Below the pieces are notes generated by a model. The model did not search any database, had not been told where the DNA came from, and saw nothing but the letters and a program-made list of their open reading frames with translations. This document shows positions 38,728 through 49,409 of a stretch of DNA of 64,000 nucleotides, one piece after another; positions within the stretch are counted from its first letter, which is position 1; every line of letters begins with the position of its first letter. Source of the DNA: Geomonas oryzae. GTDB lineage: Bacteria > Desulfobacterota > Desulfuromonadia > Geobacterales > Geobacteraceae. Where the stretch lies: positions 310,001 through 374,000 of the forward strand of contig NZ_RAHW01000006.1 in NCBI RefSeq assembly GCF_004117875.1, given 5' to 3'. The translations under genes were made by a program, and so were the position numbers.

Positions 38728-41700
38728 ATGAATTTATCGAAAAAAATCTGCTGGGCGCTTTTAATGCTTTTTTGTGCCGTCATGCTCAGTTGTTCCGGTG
38801 ACGGCGGGACGGGCACGACCACTGCTGCCGGCGGGAAAAAACCGGCGAAGGTGCTCACCAGCGACTTCCAGGTGACCTCAGACCCTACGGACCAGTCCCA
38901 GCCTGCCATCGCCTACGACACGGTGAACCACAACCGGTACCTGACCGTCTTCGTCGACAGCAGGAACGGTCAGCAAATCTACGGCGCCATCAGCGTCGGT
39001 TCCGACTCCCTGGGGCAGGGGGTGCCCGGCAACGTCACGTCCCTCGCCGCCAATCCGACCAATTTCGCGATCACCAACGTTACCGGCAACAAGGCCCAGC
39101 CCAAAGTCGCCTTCTACCATGATCCCAACGACTCCACCAAAAGCATGTACCTGGTAGTCTGGACCGACTCCAGGGCGGGCTACGGCCAGATCTACGGCCA
39201 GTTCGTCAGCATGACCGGTGCGCTTTTGGGGGGCAACTTCCAGATCTCCCCGCACGTCGCCAACGTAGACATAAACCAGAACGACCCCGATCTGATCTAC
39301 AACGAGGTGACCGGCAAGTTCGTCGTCGCCTGGGTCGACACGTCCACCTACGACACGACCGCAAACCCGGCCAACGACGTGACTTACACCGCGGTCGGCG
39401 CCGGGAACTCCATCACGATCCGGCACATCCCGCTGCCGTTTGCGGACAACAACATCGTGCGCACCATCGAGGTGGACCCGAACTACACCACCCACGCGAC
39501 CGGAAATCTGCAACACGTCTCTGCGAAGGTACGCGTAGGCGGCATCGTCGACAGCGGATCTGCGATCATCGATACCTGGAAGGTGCAGTTGAACGAGTCC
39601 CACCCGAGGATCGCCTACAGCCCGATCACCGGTGAGATTTTCACCAGCTGGAGCGGCTCCACCAGCACGGTGACCCTCACCATCACTTACTCGTTGAATA
39701 CGACGGCCGGACCGCCCCCCGTCACCACGGCGATCTACAAAAGTGCCGTCTTCACCTCCCTTAACGACGATGACGCCGCGACGAAGGTGAAACTGCGCAG
39801 AAACCAGGGGCTCGGCTTCATCAACGACTTCAGCTTCGGCACCGTCGGCTACCCCGCGACGAACCCCTCGGTCACCGTCGACCCCAACACGAACCGTCTC
39901 CTGCTCGCCTGGGAAGACAACAACGGCGGCACGGAAACCGGCAAGAACATCGTAGGGCAGCTCGTCGATCTCTCCGGCTTCACCGCCTACGGCGACCAAA
40001 TCCAGATCTCCAACGCCGTAGGCGACCAGACCGCTCCGGTTGCCGCCTTCGACAACGTCAACCAGCGCTTCTTCGTTGCGTGGGAGGATGCCCGGAACCA
40101 GAGCGCTAACCTGAGCAACATCGACCTTTACAGCCAGTTCGTCGACCCGCAGGGGAACCTCTCCGGCGGCAACTCCATCGTCACCGTGGCCACCGGCAAC
40201 CAGCTCTCACCGGCGGTCGCCTTCGGCGACGTGAACTTCCGGAAATTCATGGTGGTGTGGAAGGACGGCCGCGCGCTTTCCAACTCGGACATCTTCGCCC
40301 AACTCCTTGAGTTCTCCTCGGCGCCGCAGCTCACCATCACCGACACGAAGGACGTGCCGATTCTGAGCGGCGCCATCGACTTCGGCAACGTCGATATCTC
40401 GTCCAGTACGCCGTACAAGGACGTCACCTTCCGTATCAGAAACGACGGTAACTCCGTTCTCACGATCAACTCGATCGTAGATCCCGCGGAGCCGTTCAAA
40501 TTCACCACCCCGAAACCGACCACCATCAGCCCGGGTACCAACGCGGAAATGACGGTCCGTTTCGCCCCGACCGCGGCCGGTTCGTACTCGAACCCCGCCG
40601 AGGGGTACCGCATGATCTTCGATTCCAACGGCGGCCAGGCCGTGATCAACCTCTCCGGCGCCGGCATCGGCAACCTGCCCCTGTCCATCGCGACGTCGAC
40701 GCTGCCTGACGGCACCGCCGGAGCGGTCTATCCCGGGGTCACGCTGTCCGCTACCGGCGGCGTCAGGCCGTACGGTTCCTGGACCATCACTTCCGGCACG
40801 CTTCCTCCGGGGCTCACCCTTTCCCCCACCACCGGCGTGATCAGCGGAACGATCAGCCCGTCCGCCGCGTCCGCCTACACCTTCACGGTGGGGGTAACCG
40901 ATTCCAACGGTGCATCGACGACCAAGTCTCTCACCTTGAACATCACCGCGATGTCGATCACGACGTCATCGCTGCCGACCTGGACCCAGCTTAAGACCGG
41001 CTACAGCGCAACGCTTGCGGCTTCCATCCCCGGCGTCACGATAAAGCCGGCAAACATGACCTGGACCGCGCAGGGATTGCCGCAAGGGCTCCAGCTCACC
41101 TCCGGCGGTACCATCACCGACGTAAGCTCCGCCACCGGTCCGCTCATCCCGGGCTCCTACAACGTGACCGTCCAGGCGAGCTACCTCGACGATACCGTGA
41201 CGCCCAACAGGACCTATTCGGCCTCGAAAAGCATCACCCTCACCATCAACCCGGCACTTTTCATCACCACCACGAGCCTTCCCTCGGTGGTCGTCGGTGC
41301 CCCCTACAACCAGTCTCTCGTAATGCAGGGGGGGACGCCGTCGTATCTCTGGCAGATCTCGGGCGGAAGCCTCCCCGCCGGACTCACCCTGAGCCCGAGC
41401 ACAGGGACCATCAGCGGTGCGCCGTCGCAGACCGGCACTTTTTCCTTTACCGTCAAGGTGCTTGATTCCACCGGCGCATACACGACCCGCGACCTTGCCA
41501 TCAAGGTCAACCCGACGCTCTCCATCACCACCACCTCGCTCCCGTCCGTGGAAACCGGCTCCACCTATGCGCAGGAACTGGTGGCCGCCGGCGGTACCGA
41601 GCCGTATGTCTGGTCCATCTCCGGTAGCGGTACCCTCCCTCCGGGGCTCACGCTCGACAACGCGTCCGGTGTTATCAGCGGCAAGGCTTCCGGTTCCGGT

Positions 41701-42876
41701 AACTACAGCTTCAACATCAAGGTCACCGACGCCGACGGCAACTTCTACACCAAGCTCTTCACCATCTCGGTGAGGGCCGCCGGCATCGTTTCCGGCAACC
41801 TTGTCTTCACCGATCTGGCGGGCGCCGACCTCGGCGGAACCCACAACTTCGGCGGCGTTCTCGTCAACAAGACGGCCGTTGCGACCGTGTGGGTCAAGAA
41901 CACCACCACCTCCCGGATCACAGTGAGCAGCGTCGCCGCGACCAGCAACTCCGGTTTCGTGGCAAGCGGCGGCGGTAACGTCGACCCCTCCAAATCGATA
42001 CCGATCAGCCTTTACTTCACCCCGAAGGCCGTTTCCAGCTACAGCGGGACCCTTACCGTTACCGACTCCACCGGCTCGACTTACACGCTTGCCCTCGCCG
42101 GCAGCGGTGCGAGCGCCGTTGCAGCCATCGAGGGGACCACCGGCGTCACCGACAGTACGGCACTTTTCTTCTCGAACCCGGCTCTATCCGACATCACTGC
42201 GGGCAAACCTGCCGAACTGGCCACTTTCACCCCCCTTGGCGCCATCAGCCTCCGTCTTGAAAACGTGGTTTCGCCTGGCATCGTGAACGTAGCGGTCACT
42301 TTCCAGACCACGCTTAGCGACAGCAGCGTGTACTACAAAGTGGTCAACAACCCGCTGACCAACCAGATCACCTGGACCAAAATCGACCCGATCAGCCGCT
42401 CCGGCAACACCGCGGTCTTTGCCGTTGAAGACAACAACCCGCTGCACGACTCCGATCTCAACCCCGGGTACATCCAGGATCCTATCGTCGTTGGCGTCGT
42501 GGGAAGCGCTCCCACAGGTGGCGGCACCGATACCGGCAACACCCCGCCGTCTTCTTCTTCCGGCAAGAGCGGTTGCTTTATCGCCACCGCCGCTTACGGC
42601 AGCTACCTGGATCCGCAGGTCGTGGTACTCAGGCACTTCCGCGACAACGTGCTCCTGAAATCGGCACCGGGTCGTGCTTTCGTCTCCTTCTACTACAAGC
42701 ACAGCCCCCCGATCGCCGACTTCATCTACGAGCACGGGTTCCTGCGCCTGCTTACCCGCTGGGCGCTCACTCCGCTTATCTTTGCGGTGAAGTACCCGGT
42801 CACCATGCTGCTTTTCCCGCTGCTCTTCGCCTACAACCGGTTCCGCAAACAAAAGATTGCGGTTCCGGCCCGGTAG
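38728..42876 (+). CDS. Giant lipoprotein with beta-repeat, Ig-like and CFI-box C-terminal domains
   Basis: 1382 aa. A lipobox (VMLSCS) lies at about residue 22. About 45-535 holds recurring blocks of the type (V/L)xVWxDxRxxxxxIYxQ, as in [17 protein letters not shown] and [14 protein letters not shown]. Two ASH-type domains (about 539-646 and 1021-1129) flank four putative Ig domains (about 650-1017) each with LPPGLTL or LPAGLTL followed by SGTISG-like turns. A choice-of-anchor U-like domain follows (about 1131-1261). The end has the CFI-box [16 protein letters not shown] (from 1282), HFRDNVLL and a final hydrophobic helix before basic residues. Such C-termini are thought to be sorting/anchor signals. 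Surface or adhesin function is inferred from layout and from the pilus locus. Confidence 0.85.
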   Translation: MNLSKKICWALLMLFCAVMLSCSGDGGTGTTTAAGGKKPAKVLTSDFQVTSDPTDQSQPAIAYDTVNHNRYLTVFVDSRNGQQIYGAISVGSDSLGQGVPGNVTSLAANPTNFAITNVTGNKAQPKVAFYHDPNDSTKSMYLVVWTDSRAGYGQIYGQFVSMTGALLGGNFQISPHVANVDINQNDPDLIYNEVTGKFVVAWVDTSTYDTTANPANDVTYTAVGAGNSITIRHIPLPFADNNIVRTIEVDPNYTTHATGNLQHVSAKVRVGGIVDSGSAIIDTWKVQLNESHPRIAYSPITGEIFTSWSGSTSTVTLTITYSLNTTAGPPPVTTAIYKSAVFTSLNDDDAATKVKLRRNQGLGFINDFSFGTVGYPATNPSVTVDPNTNRLLLAWEDNNGGTETGKNIVGQLVDLSGFTAYGDQIQISNAVGDQTAPVAAFDNVNQRFFVAWEDARNQSANLSNIDLYSQFVDPQGNLSGGNSIVTVATGNQLSPAVAFGDVNFRKFMVVWKDGRALSNSDIFAQLLEFSSAPQLTITDTKDVPILSGAIDFGNVDISSSTPYKDVTFRIRNDGNSVLTINSIVDPAEPFKFTTPKPTTISPGTNAEMTVRFAPTAAGSYSNPAEGYRMIFDSNGGQAVINLSGAGIGNLPLSIATSTLPDGTAGAVYPGVTLSATGGVRPYGSWTITSGTLPPGLTLSPTTGVISGTISPSAASAYTFTVGVTDSNGASTTKSLTLNITAMSITTSSLPTWTQLKTGYSATLAASIPGVTIKPANMTWTAQGLPQGLQLTSGGTITDVSSATGPLIPGSYNVTVQASYLDDTVTPNRTYSASKSITLTINPALFITTTSLPSVVVGAPYNQSLVMQGGTPSYLWQISGGSLPAGLTLSPSTGTISGAPSQTGTFSFTVKVLDSTGAYTTRDLAIKVNPTLSITTTSLPSVETGSTYAQELVAAGGTEPYVWSISGSGTLPPGLTLDNASGVISGKASGSGNYSFNIKVTDADGNFYTKLFTISVRAAGIVSGNLVFTDLAGADLGGTHNFGGVLVNKTAVATVWVKNTTTSRITVSSVAATSNSGFVASGGGNVDPSKSIPISLYFTPKAVSSYSGTLTVTDSTGSTYTLALAGSGASAVAAIEGTTGVTDSTALFFSNPALSDITAGKPAELATFTPLGAISLRLENVVSPGIVNVAVTFQTTLSDSSVYYKVVNNPLTNQITWTKIDPISRSGNTAVFAVEDNNPLHDSDLNPGYIQDPIVVGVVGSAPTGGGTDTGNTPPSSSSGKSGCFIATAAYGSYLDPQVVVLRHFRDNVLLKSAPGRAFVSFYYKHSPPIADFIYEHGFLRLLTRWALTPLIFAVKYPVTMLLFPLLFAYNRFRKQKIAVPAR

Positions 42877-42916
42877 GGGCGGCAGGCAGATGAAACAAAC
42901 GTCAGGAGCCCTTTTC

Positions 42917-43222
42917 ATGTTCAAACGCTTCATCGTTCTCTGTCTCGCGGTGCTCGTGCTTTCCGCCTGCTCCAAGCCCCCCGCCAAGGACCAGGTGCAG
43001 GCGGCGGTCAAGAAGTTCATCCCGATGGACTTCGAGGTGCTGCAGGTCTCGGAGGTCAAGGGGATCGACGGGCTTTACGAAGCCGCCATCAGCGTGGGCG
43101 GCCATCCGGTCATTTTTTACGTCGACAAGAAGTGTGACTACATCTTCACCGGCAGCATGATGTCGACCGAGACCAAGGCAAACCTGACCGCCGAGGCACA
43201 GACGAAACTCCAGAAGAAGTAG
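42917..43222 (+). CDS. Small lipoprotein consisting of a DsbC N-terminal-like domain
   Basis: 101-aa lipoprotein (lipobox VLSAC, cysteine at about 16). The mature part resembles only the N-terminal dimerisation domain of Dsb[20 protein letters not shown] followed by [17 protein letters not shown], where DsbC proteins have gLYEV and YVD..G.Y...G.L. There is no thioredoxin domain or CxxC pair. ATG 42917 with AGGAG eight bases upstream is preferred; an ATG at 42890 would add nine residues. It may be a chaperone-like or regulatory domain that partners a Dsb protein, which is inference. Confidence 0.75.
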   Translation: MFKRFIVLCLAVLVLSACSKPPAKDQVQAAVKKFIPMDFEVLQVSEVKGIDGLYEAAISVGGHPVIFYVDKKCDYIFTGSMMSTETKANLTAEAQTKLQKK

Positions 43223-43247
43223 CCAGACAAAGACATCACCAGCGCAT

Positions 43248-43279
43248 CGAAAGCCAGGGAAGCTCCTGGCTTTCGTTTA
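43248..43279 (+). terminator. Intrinsic terminator ending the pilus region
   Basis: CGAAAGCCAGG, a six-base loop and CCTGGCTTTCG followed by TTTAT lie 25 bases past the small lipoprotein stop codon and 17 bases before aroC. Confidence 0.75.
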
Positions 43280-43296
43280 TCAAAGAAGGAGCAGGC

Positions 43297-44481
43297 ATGT
43301 TCAGATACCTTACCGCGGGCGAGTCGCACGGCCCGCAGTTGACCGCCATCGTCGAAGGGGTCCCTTCAGGGCTAAAGCTCATCGAGAACGACATCAACGT
43401 GGACCTTGCCCGCAGGCAGGGGGGCTACGGGCGCGGCGGCCGCATGAAGATCGAGACGGACCGCGTCCGCATCCTCTCCGGTGTGCGCTGGGGCGAGACC
43501 CTCGGCTCCCCCATCACCCTGGTGGTGGAAAATTCGGACTGGGTGAACTGGGAGCAGCGCATGTCCCCTTACGCCGAGTTCCGTGACGACAGCATCCGGG
43601 TCACCCGGGCGCGTCCCGGTCACGCCGACCTGCCGGGGGCGATGAAATACGCCCATAACGACGTGCGCAACATCCTCGAGCGTTCCAGTGCCCGCGAGAC
43701 CGCGATCCGCGTCGCCGTGGGAGCTGTGGCGAAGGCTTATCTCACCCGCTTCGGCATCTCGGTCACCGGCTGCGTGACCGAACTTGGGGGCGTCAGGGCA
43801 GAGCGCCCGGCCGACGCCGGTGTTAAGGAACTGCAGGAGCGCATCACCAAGTCGCCGGTCTACACCTATGACGAGAAAGCCGAGGTGGAGATGATGGAGG
43901 CGATCGATCGCGCGAAGGACGCGGGTGACACCCTGGGGGGCGTGGTCGAGGTGCGCGTGAACGGTCTCCCCGTTGGGCTTGGAAGCCACGTGCAGTGGGA
44001 CAGAAGGCTCGATGCCCGTCTCGCTGCCGCGGTGATGAGCATCCAGGCTTTCAAGGGGGTTGAGGTCGGTGCCGGATTCGAGACGGCCCGTCAGCCCGGC
44101 TCCAAGGTGCACGACGAGATCTTCTTCGACGAGCAACGCGTCGCGCGCGGCGAGAAGACCGGGTTCTACCGCAACACAAACCGTGCGGGAGGGCTCGAAG
44201 GGGGGATCACCAACGGCGAGGAGATCGTCATCTACGGCGCGATGAAGCCGATCCCGACCCTGTACACGCCGCTTAAGTCCGTCGACATGCTCTCCAAGGA
44301 GCCGTTCGAGGCAACCGTAGAGCGCTCCGACTGCTGCGCGGTTCCGGCCGCGTCGGTGGTCGCCGAGGCCGTAGTGGCGATCGAGATTGCCGGCGCCTTC
44401 AAGGAGAAGTTCGGCGGCGACTCGGTCTCGGAGACCGCGCGTAACTATTCGTCCTATATCGAGTACCTGCGGGAATTTTAG
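43297..44481 (+). CDS. aroC: Chorismate synthase AroC
   Basis: 394-aa FMN-dependent enzyme that converts EPSP to chorismate, the last common step of aromatic synthesis. Typical signatures are GESHGPQL at the N-terminus, [22 protein letters not shown] and ERSSARETA. Length is normal for the long bacterial type. ATG start with AAGGAG upstream. It opens an aro block with aroK, aroB and aroQ; the product also feeds MqnA encoded further on. Confidence 0.97.
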   Translation: MFRYLTAGESHGPQLTAIVEGVPSGLKLIENDINVDLARRQGGYGRGGRMKIETDRVRILSGVRWGETLGSPITLVVENSDWVNWEQRMSPYAEFRDDSIRVTRARPGHADLPGAMKYAHNDVRNILERSSARETAIRVAVGAVAKAYLTRFGISVTGCVTELGGVRAERPADAGVKELQERITKSPVYTYDEKAEVEMMEAIDRAKDAGDTLGGVVEVRVNGLPVGLGSHVQWDRRLDARLAAAVMSIQAFKGVEVGAGFETARQPGSKVHDEIFFDEQRVARGEKTGFYRNTNRAGGLEGGITNGEEIVIYGAMKPIPTLYTPLKSVDMLSKEPFEATVERSDCCAVPAASVVAEAVVAIEIAGAFKEKFGGDSVSETARNYSSYIEYLREF

Positions 44482-44487
44482 GTTCAC

Positions 44488-44525
44488 ATCCCCTCGCCCT
44501 CCGGGAGAGGGGCAGGGTGAGGGCG
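44488..44525. repeat. Proteobacterial intergenic repeat between aroC and aroK
   Basis: CCCCTCGCCCTCCGGGAGAG then GGGCAGGGTGAGGGCG is an imperfect hairpin of a repeat type found in many GC-rich proteobacterial genomes. It sits in the 106-bp spacer before aroK. Confidence 0.55.
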
Positions 44526-44587
44526 TTGCCTTGGGAGGACCGTCGGTTTCCCGGCGCCTTAGCGGCTTTGCGTTAAAAGGTTTGCTT

Positions 44588-45103
44588 ATGAATATCCGGA
44601 ACATCTTTCTCACCGGTTTCATGGGGTGCGGTAAGACCACGGTCGGTCACGTGCTGGCGCAGAGGCTTTGCTGGAAGTTCGTGGACCTCGACCACGCCAT
44701 CGTTGAAGAAGCCGGGATGAGCGTCAAAGAGATCTTCGCGGCACACGGCGAGCCGTACTTTCGCGAGCTTGAGTCGCGAGTGCTGGTCAGAATAGCCGCA
44801 GGCAGCGGCCAGGTCATCTCCACCGGAGGGGGTGCCGTCATCGACCGGGGCAACCGAGCCGTCATGCGCCAGTACGGCCGCATCGTCAACCTGAGCGCCG
44901 ATGTCCCGACCATCGTTACCCGGGTAAGCGGCAACAGTGAACGTCCCCTCCTTGCCGACGGCGCCTCCGCTGAGAGGATCCGCACCATGTTAAAGGCCCG
45001 CGAAGAGTTTTACGCCGATGCCGATCTGCGTATCGACACCACCGGCAAGGACGTCGCCGCGGTCATAGATGAACTAATCGATTCTTTGAAGAGGTATCCG
45101 TGA
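44588..45103 (+). CDS. aroK: Shikimate kinase AroK
   Basis: 171-aa kinase that phosphorylates shikimate at the 3-hydroxyl. Walker A is GFMGCGKTT near the N-terminus; the shikimate-binding signature FRELESRVL and the STGGGAV loop follow, then the lid RPLL. The frame is open further upstream through the repeat, but the ATG at 44588 is the right start because the P-loop strand begins immediately (MNIRNIFLTGF). It overlaps aroB by four bases (GTGA). Confidence 0.95.
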   Translation: MNIRNIFLTGFMGCGKTTVGHVLAQRLCWKFVDLDHAIVEEAGMSVKEIFAAHGEPYFRELESRVLVRIAAGSGQVISTGGGAVIDRGNRAVMRQYGRIVNLSADVPTIVTRVSGNSERPLLADGASAERIRTMLKAREEFYADADLRIDTTGKDVAAVIDELIDSLKRYP

Positions 45104-46188
45104 ACGTTCAGCACATCGAAGTGGCACTGGGAGAGCGCAGTTACGACATCGAACTGGGGGCAGGCATCCTGGGCGGGGTCGGCGCCCTCTGCCGTGCTCT
45201 CGGCCTCTCCGGTACCGCGGCCGTCGTCTCCAACACCACCGTGGCTCCGCTTTACTGCGAAACGGTGCGCGCTTCCCTTGAGGAGGCGGGGTACCGCGCG
45301 GTAGAGGTAATCCTTCCGGACGGCGAAGCGTACAAAAACAGCGCGACCCTAAACCTCATCTACGACGGCCTGGTCGACGCGTCCTTGGACCGGGGCTCCT
45401 TCATACTCGCCCTGGGCGGCGGCGTGGTCGGTGACATGGCGGGCTTTGCCGCGGCAAGTTTTCTGCGCGGCATCCCCTTCGTGCAACTCCCCACCACGCT
45501 CCTTTCGCAGGTCGACTCGAGCGTCGGCGGCAAGACAGGCATCAATCATCCCCGCGGCAAGAACCTGATCGGCGCCTTCTACCAACCGAAGGCGGTTTTG
45601 ATCGACGTGAATACCCTGGACACGCTGCCGGAGCGGGAGTACCGAAGCGGCCTGGGCGAGATCGTGAAATACGGTGCGGTGCTCGACGGCGACTTCTTCA
45701 CTTTTCTGGAGCAGAACGTCGAGAAGCTTCTCGCCCGCGACAAGGAAGCGCTCATTCACGCTGTTGCCCGCAGCTGCGCCATCAAGGCGAAGGTGGTCGC
45801 TCTCGACGAGAGGGAAGGGGGGGTGCGTGCCGTGCTGAACTACGGTCACACGCTCGGCCACGCCGTGGAGACCCTCACCGAGTACACCGGCTACCTGCAC
45901 GGCGAGGCGGTTGCCATCGGCATGGTACAGGCGGCCAAAATATCCCATCACTTAGGTTACTGCAGCGATTCCGATCGCAAACGCATCGACGCCCTTGTCG
46001 GGGCCCTCGGGCTGCCCGCCGAGCTTCCCGCCTTCCCGGCCGAGCGCTACGCGGAGGCGCTTTCCCACGACAAGAAGGTGCGCGACAAGGGGCTGCTCTT
46101 CATCTGCAACCGGGGTATCGGCTCCTACAAGATGGAACGGGTCACCGACCTCAAAGCACTTCTGGAGATCTGCGGCATAGGAGAGTGA
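45100..46188 (+). CDS. aroB: 3-dehydroquinate synthase AroB
   Basis: 362-aa NAD- and metal-dependent cyclase making 3-dehydroquinate from DAHP. NAD-binding GGGVVGDMAGFAAASF, the PTTLLSQVDSSVGGKTG phosphate loop and metal ligands near EIVKYG, NYGHTLGHAVE and HGEAVAIG are all present. GTG start overlapping the aroK stop codon. The final part overlaps nothing; the TPR gene starts 2 bases after the stop. Confidence 0.96.
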   Translation: MNVQHIEVALGERSYDIELGAGILGGVGALCRALGLSGTAAVVSNTTVAPLYCETVRASLEEAGYRAVEVILPDGEAYKNSATLNLIYDGLVDASLDRGSFILALGGGVVGDMAGFAAASFLRGIPFVQLPTTLLSQVDSSVGGKTGINHPRGKNLIGAFYQPKAVLIDVNTLDTLPEREYRSGLGEIVKYGAVLDGDFFTFLEQNVEKLLARDKEALIHAVARSCAIKAKVVALDEREGGVRAVLNYGHTLGHAVETLTEYTGYLHGEAVAIGMVQAAKISHHLGYCSDSDRKRIDALVGALGLPAELPAFPAERYAEALSHDKKVRDKGLLFICNRGIGSYKMERVTDLKALLEICGIGE

Positions 46189-46189
46189 C

Positions 46190-47416
46190 ATGGTAGAGGA
46201 CGCCTTATCGTTTTGGACGGAGATACAGCGCTACGAAGATCTGCTGGCTAAGGACGCCAAGTCGCTTTGTTTCGCACCGCTCTCCGAACTGTACCGAAAG
46301 CTCGGGCTGTTGGACGACGCCATCTCTGTTGCCCGCAAAGGGTGCGCGGCCCATCCCGAATATCCCCTGGGGTTTCTCGCCCTGGGCAACGCCTGTTATG
46401 CGAAGGGGGAGTCTGCCGATGCCTGCCAGGCACTGGAGAAGGCGGTAGAGCTCAAGCCGGACCACATCCAGGCCATGAAGCTTTTGAGCCAGATATACGT
46501 CGAACTGGGCCGGATCGACGCTGCGCGCAACATCCTGGGCCGCGTCCTGCAGCGGGACCCCGAGGACCTCGAAAGCACCATGCTGCTGAACTCCATCGCG
46601 TCAGCCGCTCCTGCCGATTCCTCGGAAGATGAGATCATCGAGGATGTTGAGATCATCGAGGAACTTGAAGAGGTGATCGAAGAGGCGCCCCAGCCGGCTC
46701 CCGCGATGAGCGAGCTCCAGCCATCATCGGCATCAGTCGCCAAACCTGCGGCACAAGTCCCGGTGCCCGAGCCCGAAGAGAACGATCTTTGGGCCATCGA
46801 GGACCTCGAAGGGGAACCGGAGTTGGCGGAAAGCGCCCCGGCTTCGGCGTCCCGTCCGGGAGCACCGGACCCGCTGACGACCGCGACCCTTGCCGAGCTC
46901 TACGTATCGCAGGGCTTTCTCGAGAAGGCGCAGAACATCTATCGCGAGCTCCTCACCGCCCATCCGGGCAACCAGCAGTACCGTTTAAGGCTCGAGGAAC
47001 TGGCCGAACTGCAGGAACTGCAGCTTAGCCCTGCAGATCTCGCGCCCGCTCAGGCGCCCGCTGCAACACCGCCTCCAGCCGCACCTGCAGCACCTGTAGC
47101 ACCTGTAGCACCGCAAGAAATGTCCGAACCGGTAAACGTTGCTCCGGAGCTTTTCGTCGAGCCGGCCGGTCTCGCCGAGGCGGCGGCGCCACTTGCGGCG
47201 CCCTTTGCACCTGCGCTACCAGTCGCCTCCGAACAGATCCCCGCTGCCGCAGCAGGTTTATCCGCTGCCTTTGCCGGGATGGAATCACCGGCGGAACAGG
47301 AGGCCGCTCCGCTTGAAAATCCTCGCCACGAAGACGCGGGGGGGACGGAAGAGGGCGTGGAAAGCGCCCTGGAGCGCTGGCTGGAAAACATAAGGAGAAG
47401 AAAAGATGGGGTTTAA
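46190..47416 (+). CDS. TPR protein with Ala/Pro-rich linker
   Basis: 408-aa cytoplasmic protein. An N-terminal block of three to four TPR units (about 20-150; PLSELYRKLGLLDDAISVARKG, ALGNACYAKGESADACQALEKA) is followed by an acidic stretch (EDEIIEDVEIIEELEEVIEE split by spacers), an Ala/Pro region, one more TPR-like unit (about 225-270, LAELYVSQGFLEKAQNIYRELL) and a second Ala/Pro region. The short C-terminal helix (ESALERWLENIRRRK) is conserved-looking. It overlaps the Roadblock gene by 11 bases, so the two probably act together, perhaps as a scaffold for a small GTPase system; the GTPase is not in the window. Confidence 0.85.
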   Translation: MVEDALSFWTEIQRYEDLLAKDAKSLCFAPLSELYRKLGLLDDAISVARKGCAAHPEYPLGFLALGNACYAKGESADACQALEKAVELKPDHIQAMKLLSQIYVELGRIDAARNILGRVLQRDPEDLESTMLLNSIASAAPADSSEDEIIEDVEIIEELEEVIEEAPQPAPAMSELQPSSASVAKPAAQVPVPEPEENDLWAIEDLEGEPELAESAPASASRPGAPDPLTTATLAELYVSQGFLEKAQNIYRELLTAHPGNQQYRLRLEELAELQELQLSPADLAPAQAPAATPPPAAPAAPVAPVAPQEMSEPVNVAPELFVEPAGLAEAAAPLAAPFAPALPVASEQIPAAAAGLSAAFAGMESPAEQEAAPLENPRHEDAGGTEEGVESALERWLENIRRRKDGV

Positions 47417-47768
47417 GGCAATTCTGCGGGAGATCGTCGAGGAGAGCGGAGGGGGGCTGGGCGGCGTCATCATGGGGTATGACGGCATCGCCATAGAGGA
47501 GTTTCTGCGTGAAGAAAGCGGCGTGGACGTACAGACCATGACCGTGGAATACGCCTCCGTGCTCAAGGAGATCAAAAGGACGGTCGGCGTGCTGAAAACC
47601 GGCGACCTGGAAGAGGTTTCCATCATCAGCGAGAGGTGCTGCGTCATCGTGCGCGGCATAAGCGATGAGTTCTTCGTGGCGCTGGTGCTTCCCGCCGACG
47701 GCAACTTCGGAAAGGCCCGCTACCTCTTGAAACGCGCCGCACCCGGGCTCAGGGAGGAACTCAAATGA
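47406..47768 (+). CDS. Roadblock/LC7 domain protein (MglB-like)
   Basis: 120-aa single-domain protein of the Roadblock/LC7 superfamily: [23 protein letters not shown] near the start, a central helix [14 protein letters not shown] and the beta strand pair [17 protein letters not shown]. Such proteins act as dimers on MglA-type small GTPases as GAPs or platforms. It is translationally coupled on both sides (overlaps the TPR gene and, by ATGA, aroQ). The placement inside the aro block is conserved-looking but has no metabolic logic. Confidence 0.87.
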   Translation: MGFKAILREIVEESGGGLGGVIMGYDGIAIEEFLREESGVDVQTMTVEYASVLKEIKRTVGVLKTGDLEEVSIISERCCVIVRGISDEFFVALVLPADGNFGKARYLLKRAAPGLREELK

Positions 47769-48214
47769 GCGATGCCAAGCCGAAGGTGCTCGTTTTACAC
47801 GGGCCGAACCTGAACCTCCTTGGGGTCCGGGAGCCCGGCGTCTACGGGACCATGACCCTTGACGGGATCAACAAGGAGCTTGCCGCGCTGGCCGAAGAGC
47901 TGTCGCTCGAGCTCAAGATCCTGCAAAGCAACAGCGAAGGCGACCTGGTGGACGCCATCCAGGGGGCCATGGCGGACTGCCGCGGCATCCTGATCAACCC
48001 CGCCGCTTATACCCACACGAGCGTCGCCATCCGCGACGCGATCGCTGCCACGGCGCTTCCGGCCGTGGAGGTGCACCTCTCCAACGTCCACGCCCGGGAA
48101 GCCTTCCGAAGCCACAGTTACATCGCCCCTGTTGCGGTCGGCCAGATCTGCGGTTTCGGCGCCGACAGCTACCTTTTGGGGCTCAGAGCCCTCGCCAAAC
48201 GGCTGGGAAAATAA
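47765..48214 (+). CDS. aroQ: Type II 3-dehydroquinate dehydratase AroQ
   Basis: 149-aa dodecameric dehydratase of the shikimate pathway. Signature residues are visible: [18 protein letters not shown] with the catalytic tyrosine, the [15 protein letters not shown] segment and [14 protein letters not shown] with the catalytic histidine. Length is normal. Overlaps the Roadblock gene by four bases. Confidence 0.96.
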   Translation: MSDAKPKVLVLHGPNLNLLGVREPGVYGTMTLDGINKELAALAEELSLELKILQSNSEGDLVDAIQGAMADCRGILINPAAYTHTSVAIRDAIAATALPAVEVHLSNVHAREAFRSHSYIAPVAVGQICGFGADSYLLGLRALAKRLGK

Positions 48215-48235
48215 GATTGTCTTACGGACGGAATT

Positions 48236-49303
48236 ATGATAGGTAACAGAATCCCCGCGGCCCGAGAGTGCCTGAAACGGTTCAACGCCGATCTGTTGCT
48301 GGTGACAAACCTCAGCAACATCAGGTATCTAACCGGTTTTACCGGCAGCGAGGCGCTGCTCATTCTCTCTCCAGAAGACGGGTGGTTTCTCACCGATTCC
48401 CGTTACACCTCACAGGCGGGCGCCGAGGTCACGGGCGCAAAGGTCATCGAGTTCTCGAGCCGGATGGACGGGCTGGTCGAGCGGCTGCAAGAGCTTCGCC
48501 CCGCCAGGGTCGCCTTCGAGGCCGGCTCCACCACCGTTGCCTTCTACCAGGAACTCTGCGGCAAGACGCCGGGGATCGAATACCTTCCCGCCGACGCGGA
48601 ACTCGCCGGGCTGCGCACCGTCAAGGATGCCGGCGAACTGGCGATCCTGGAGCAGGTAGCCGCCATCGCCTCCGAGGCGCTCCTCGAGACGGTGGCGCGC
48701 CTGAAGCCGGGCATGACCGAAGCCGAGGTCGCCTGGATGCTTGAAGTGGCGATGCGCGAAAAGGGGGCGGAAGGGAAATCCTTCGATTTCATCGTGGCCT
48801 CCGGCGAGCGCGGCGCACTGCCGCACGGTCGGGCCTCGGAGAAGAAACTTGCCGCGGGAGAACTGGTCACCATAGATTACGGTGCCATCTACCGGGGCTA
48901 CTGCTCGGACGAGACGGTGACCGTCTGTCTGGGAGAACCCGACGCGAAAAAGCGAGAGGTGTACGAGACCGTTCTGGCTGCCCAGCGGGCGGCCATGGAG
49001 GCGGTGCATCCCGGCATGAGTTTCAAGGACCTGGACGTCAAGGCGCGCGATCTCATCGCGGGCAAGGGATACGGGGCCTATTTCGGTCACGGCCTCGGGC
49101 ACGGTGTCGGCATCGACATCCACGAACACCCGGCCGCGTCGCCGCGCAGCAAGCACGTCATCCAGGAGGGGATGGTCTTCACCATCGAGCCGGGGATCTA
49201 CATCCCTGAGTGGGGTGGGGTCCGTATCGAGGACACCGTGGTCGTCGAGAAAAACGGCTGCCGCCCGATCACCAGGGTCCCGAAGGAACTGATGATAGTT
49301 TAA
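48236..49303 (+). CDS. Xaa-Pro aminopeptidase, M24B family
   Basis: 355-aa metallopeptidase that removes an N-terminal residue before proline. A creatinase-type N-terminal domain (about 1-120) is followed by the pita-bread catalytic domain. Metal ligands are visible in IDYGAIYRGYCSDETVT (two Asp), GHGLGHGVGIDIHE (His), FTIEPGIYIP (Glu) and GGVRIEDTVVV (Glu). ATG start with a weak ribosome site. Located between aroQ and accB, as in several Desulfuromonadota genomes; next to efp in others, but efp is not here. Confidence 0.92.
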   Translation: MIGNRIPAARECLKRFNADLLLVTNLSNIRYLTGFTGSEALLILSPEDGWFLTDSRYTSQAGAEVTGAKVIEFSSRMDGLVERLQELRPARVAFEAGSTTVAFYQELCGKTPGIEYLPADAELAGLRTVKDAGELAILEQVAAIASEALLETVARLKPGMTEAEVAWMLEVAMREKGAEGKSFDFIVASGERGALPHGRASEKKLAAGELVTIDYGAIYRGYCSDETVTVCLGEPDAKKREVYETVLAAQRAAMEAVHPGMSFKDLDVKARDLIAGKGYGAYFGHGLGHGVGIDIHEHPAASPRSKHVIQEGMVFTIEPGIYIPEWGGVRIEDTVVVEKNGCRPITRVPKELMIV

Positions 49304-49409
49304 AGTCCCCCTGCATAAAAGGGGTAGGCTCAAAGCGCAAGATTGTTTTTAGGGGGGCTGTTCCGGCTGCAACGGGGCGGCCCACAACCATGCAATAAAG
49401 GAGAAAGAT

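Noticed and set aside
44526-44587. Cyclic di-GMP (GEMM) riboswitch on the minus strand
   Set aside because: Only an ACGCAAAGCC-like core is seen on the strand opposite to aroK; the second half of the motif is missing and the sequence belongs to a common intergenic repeat.
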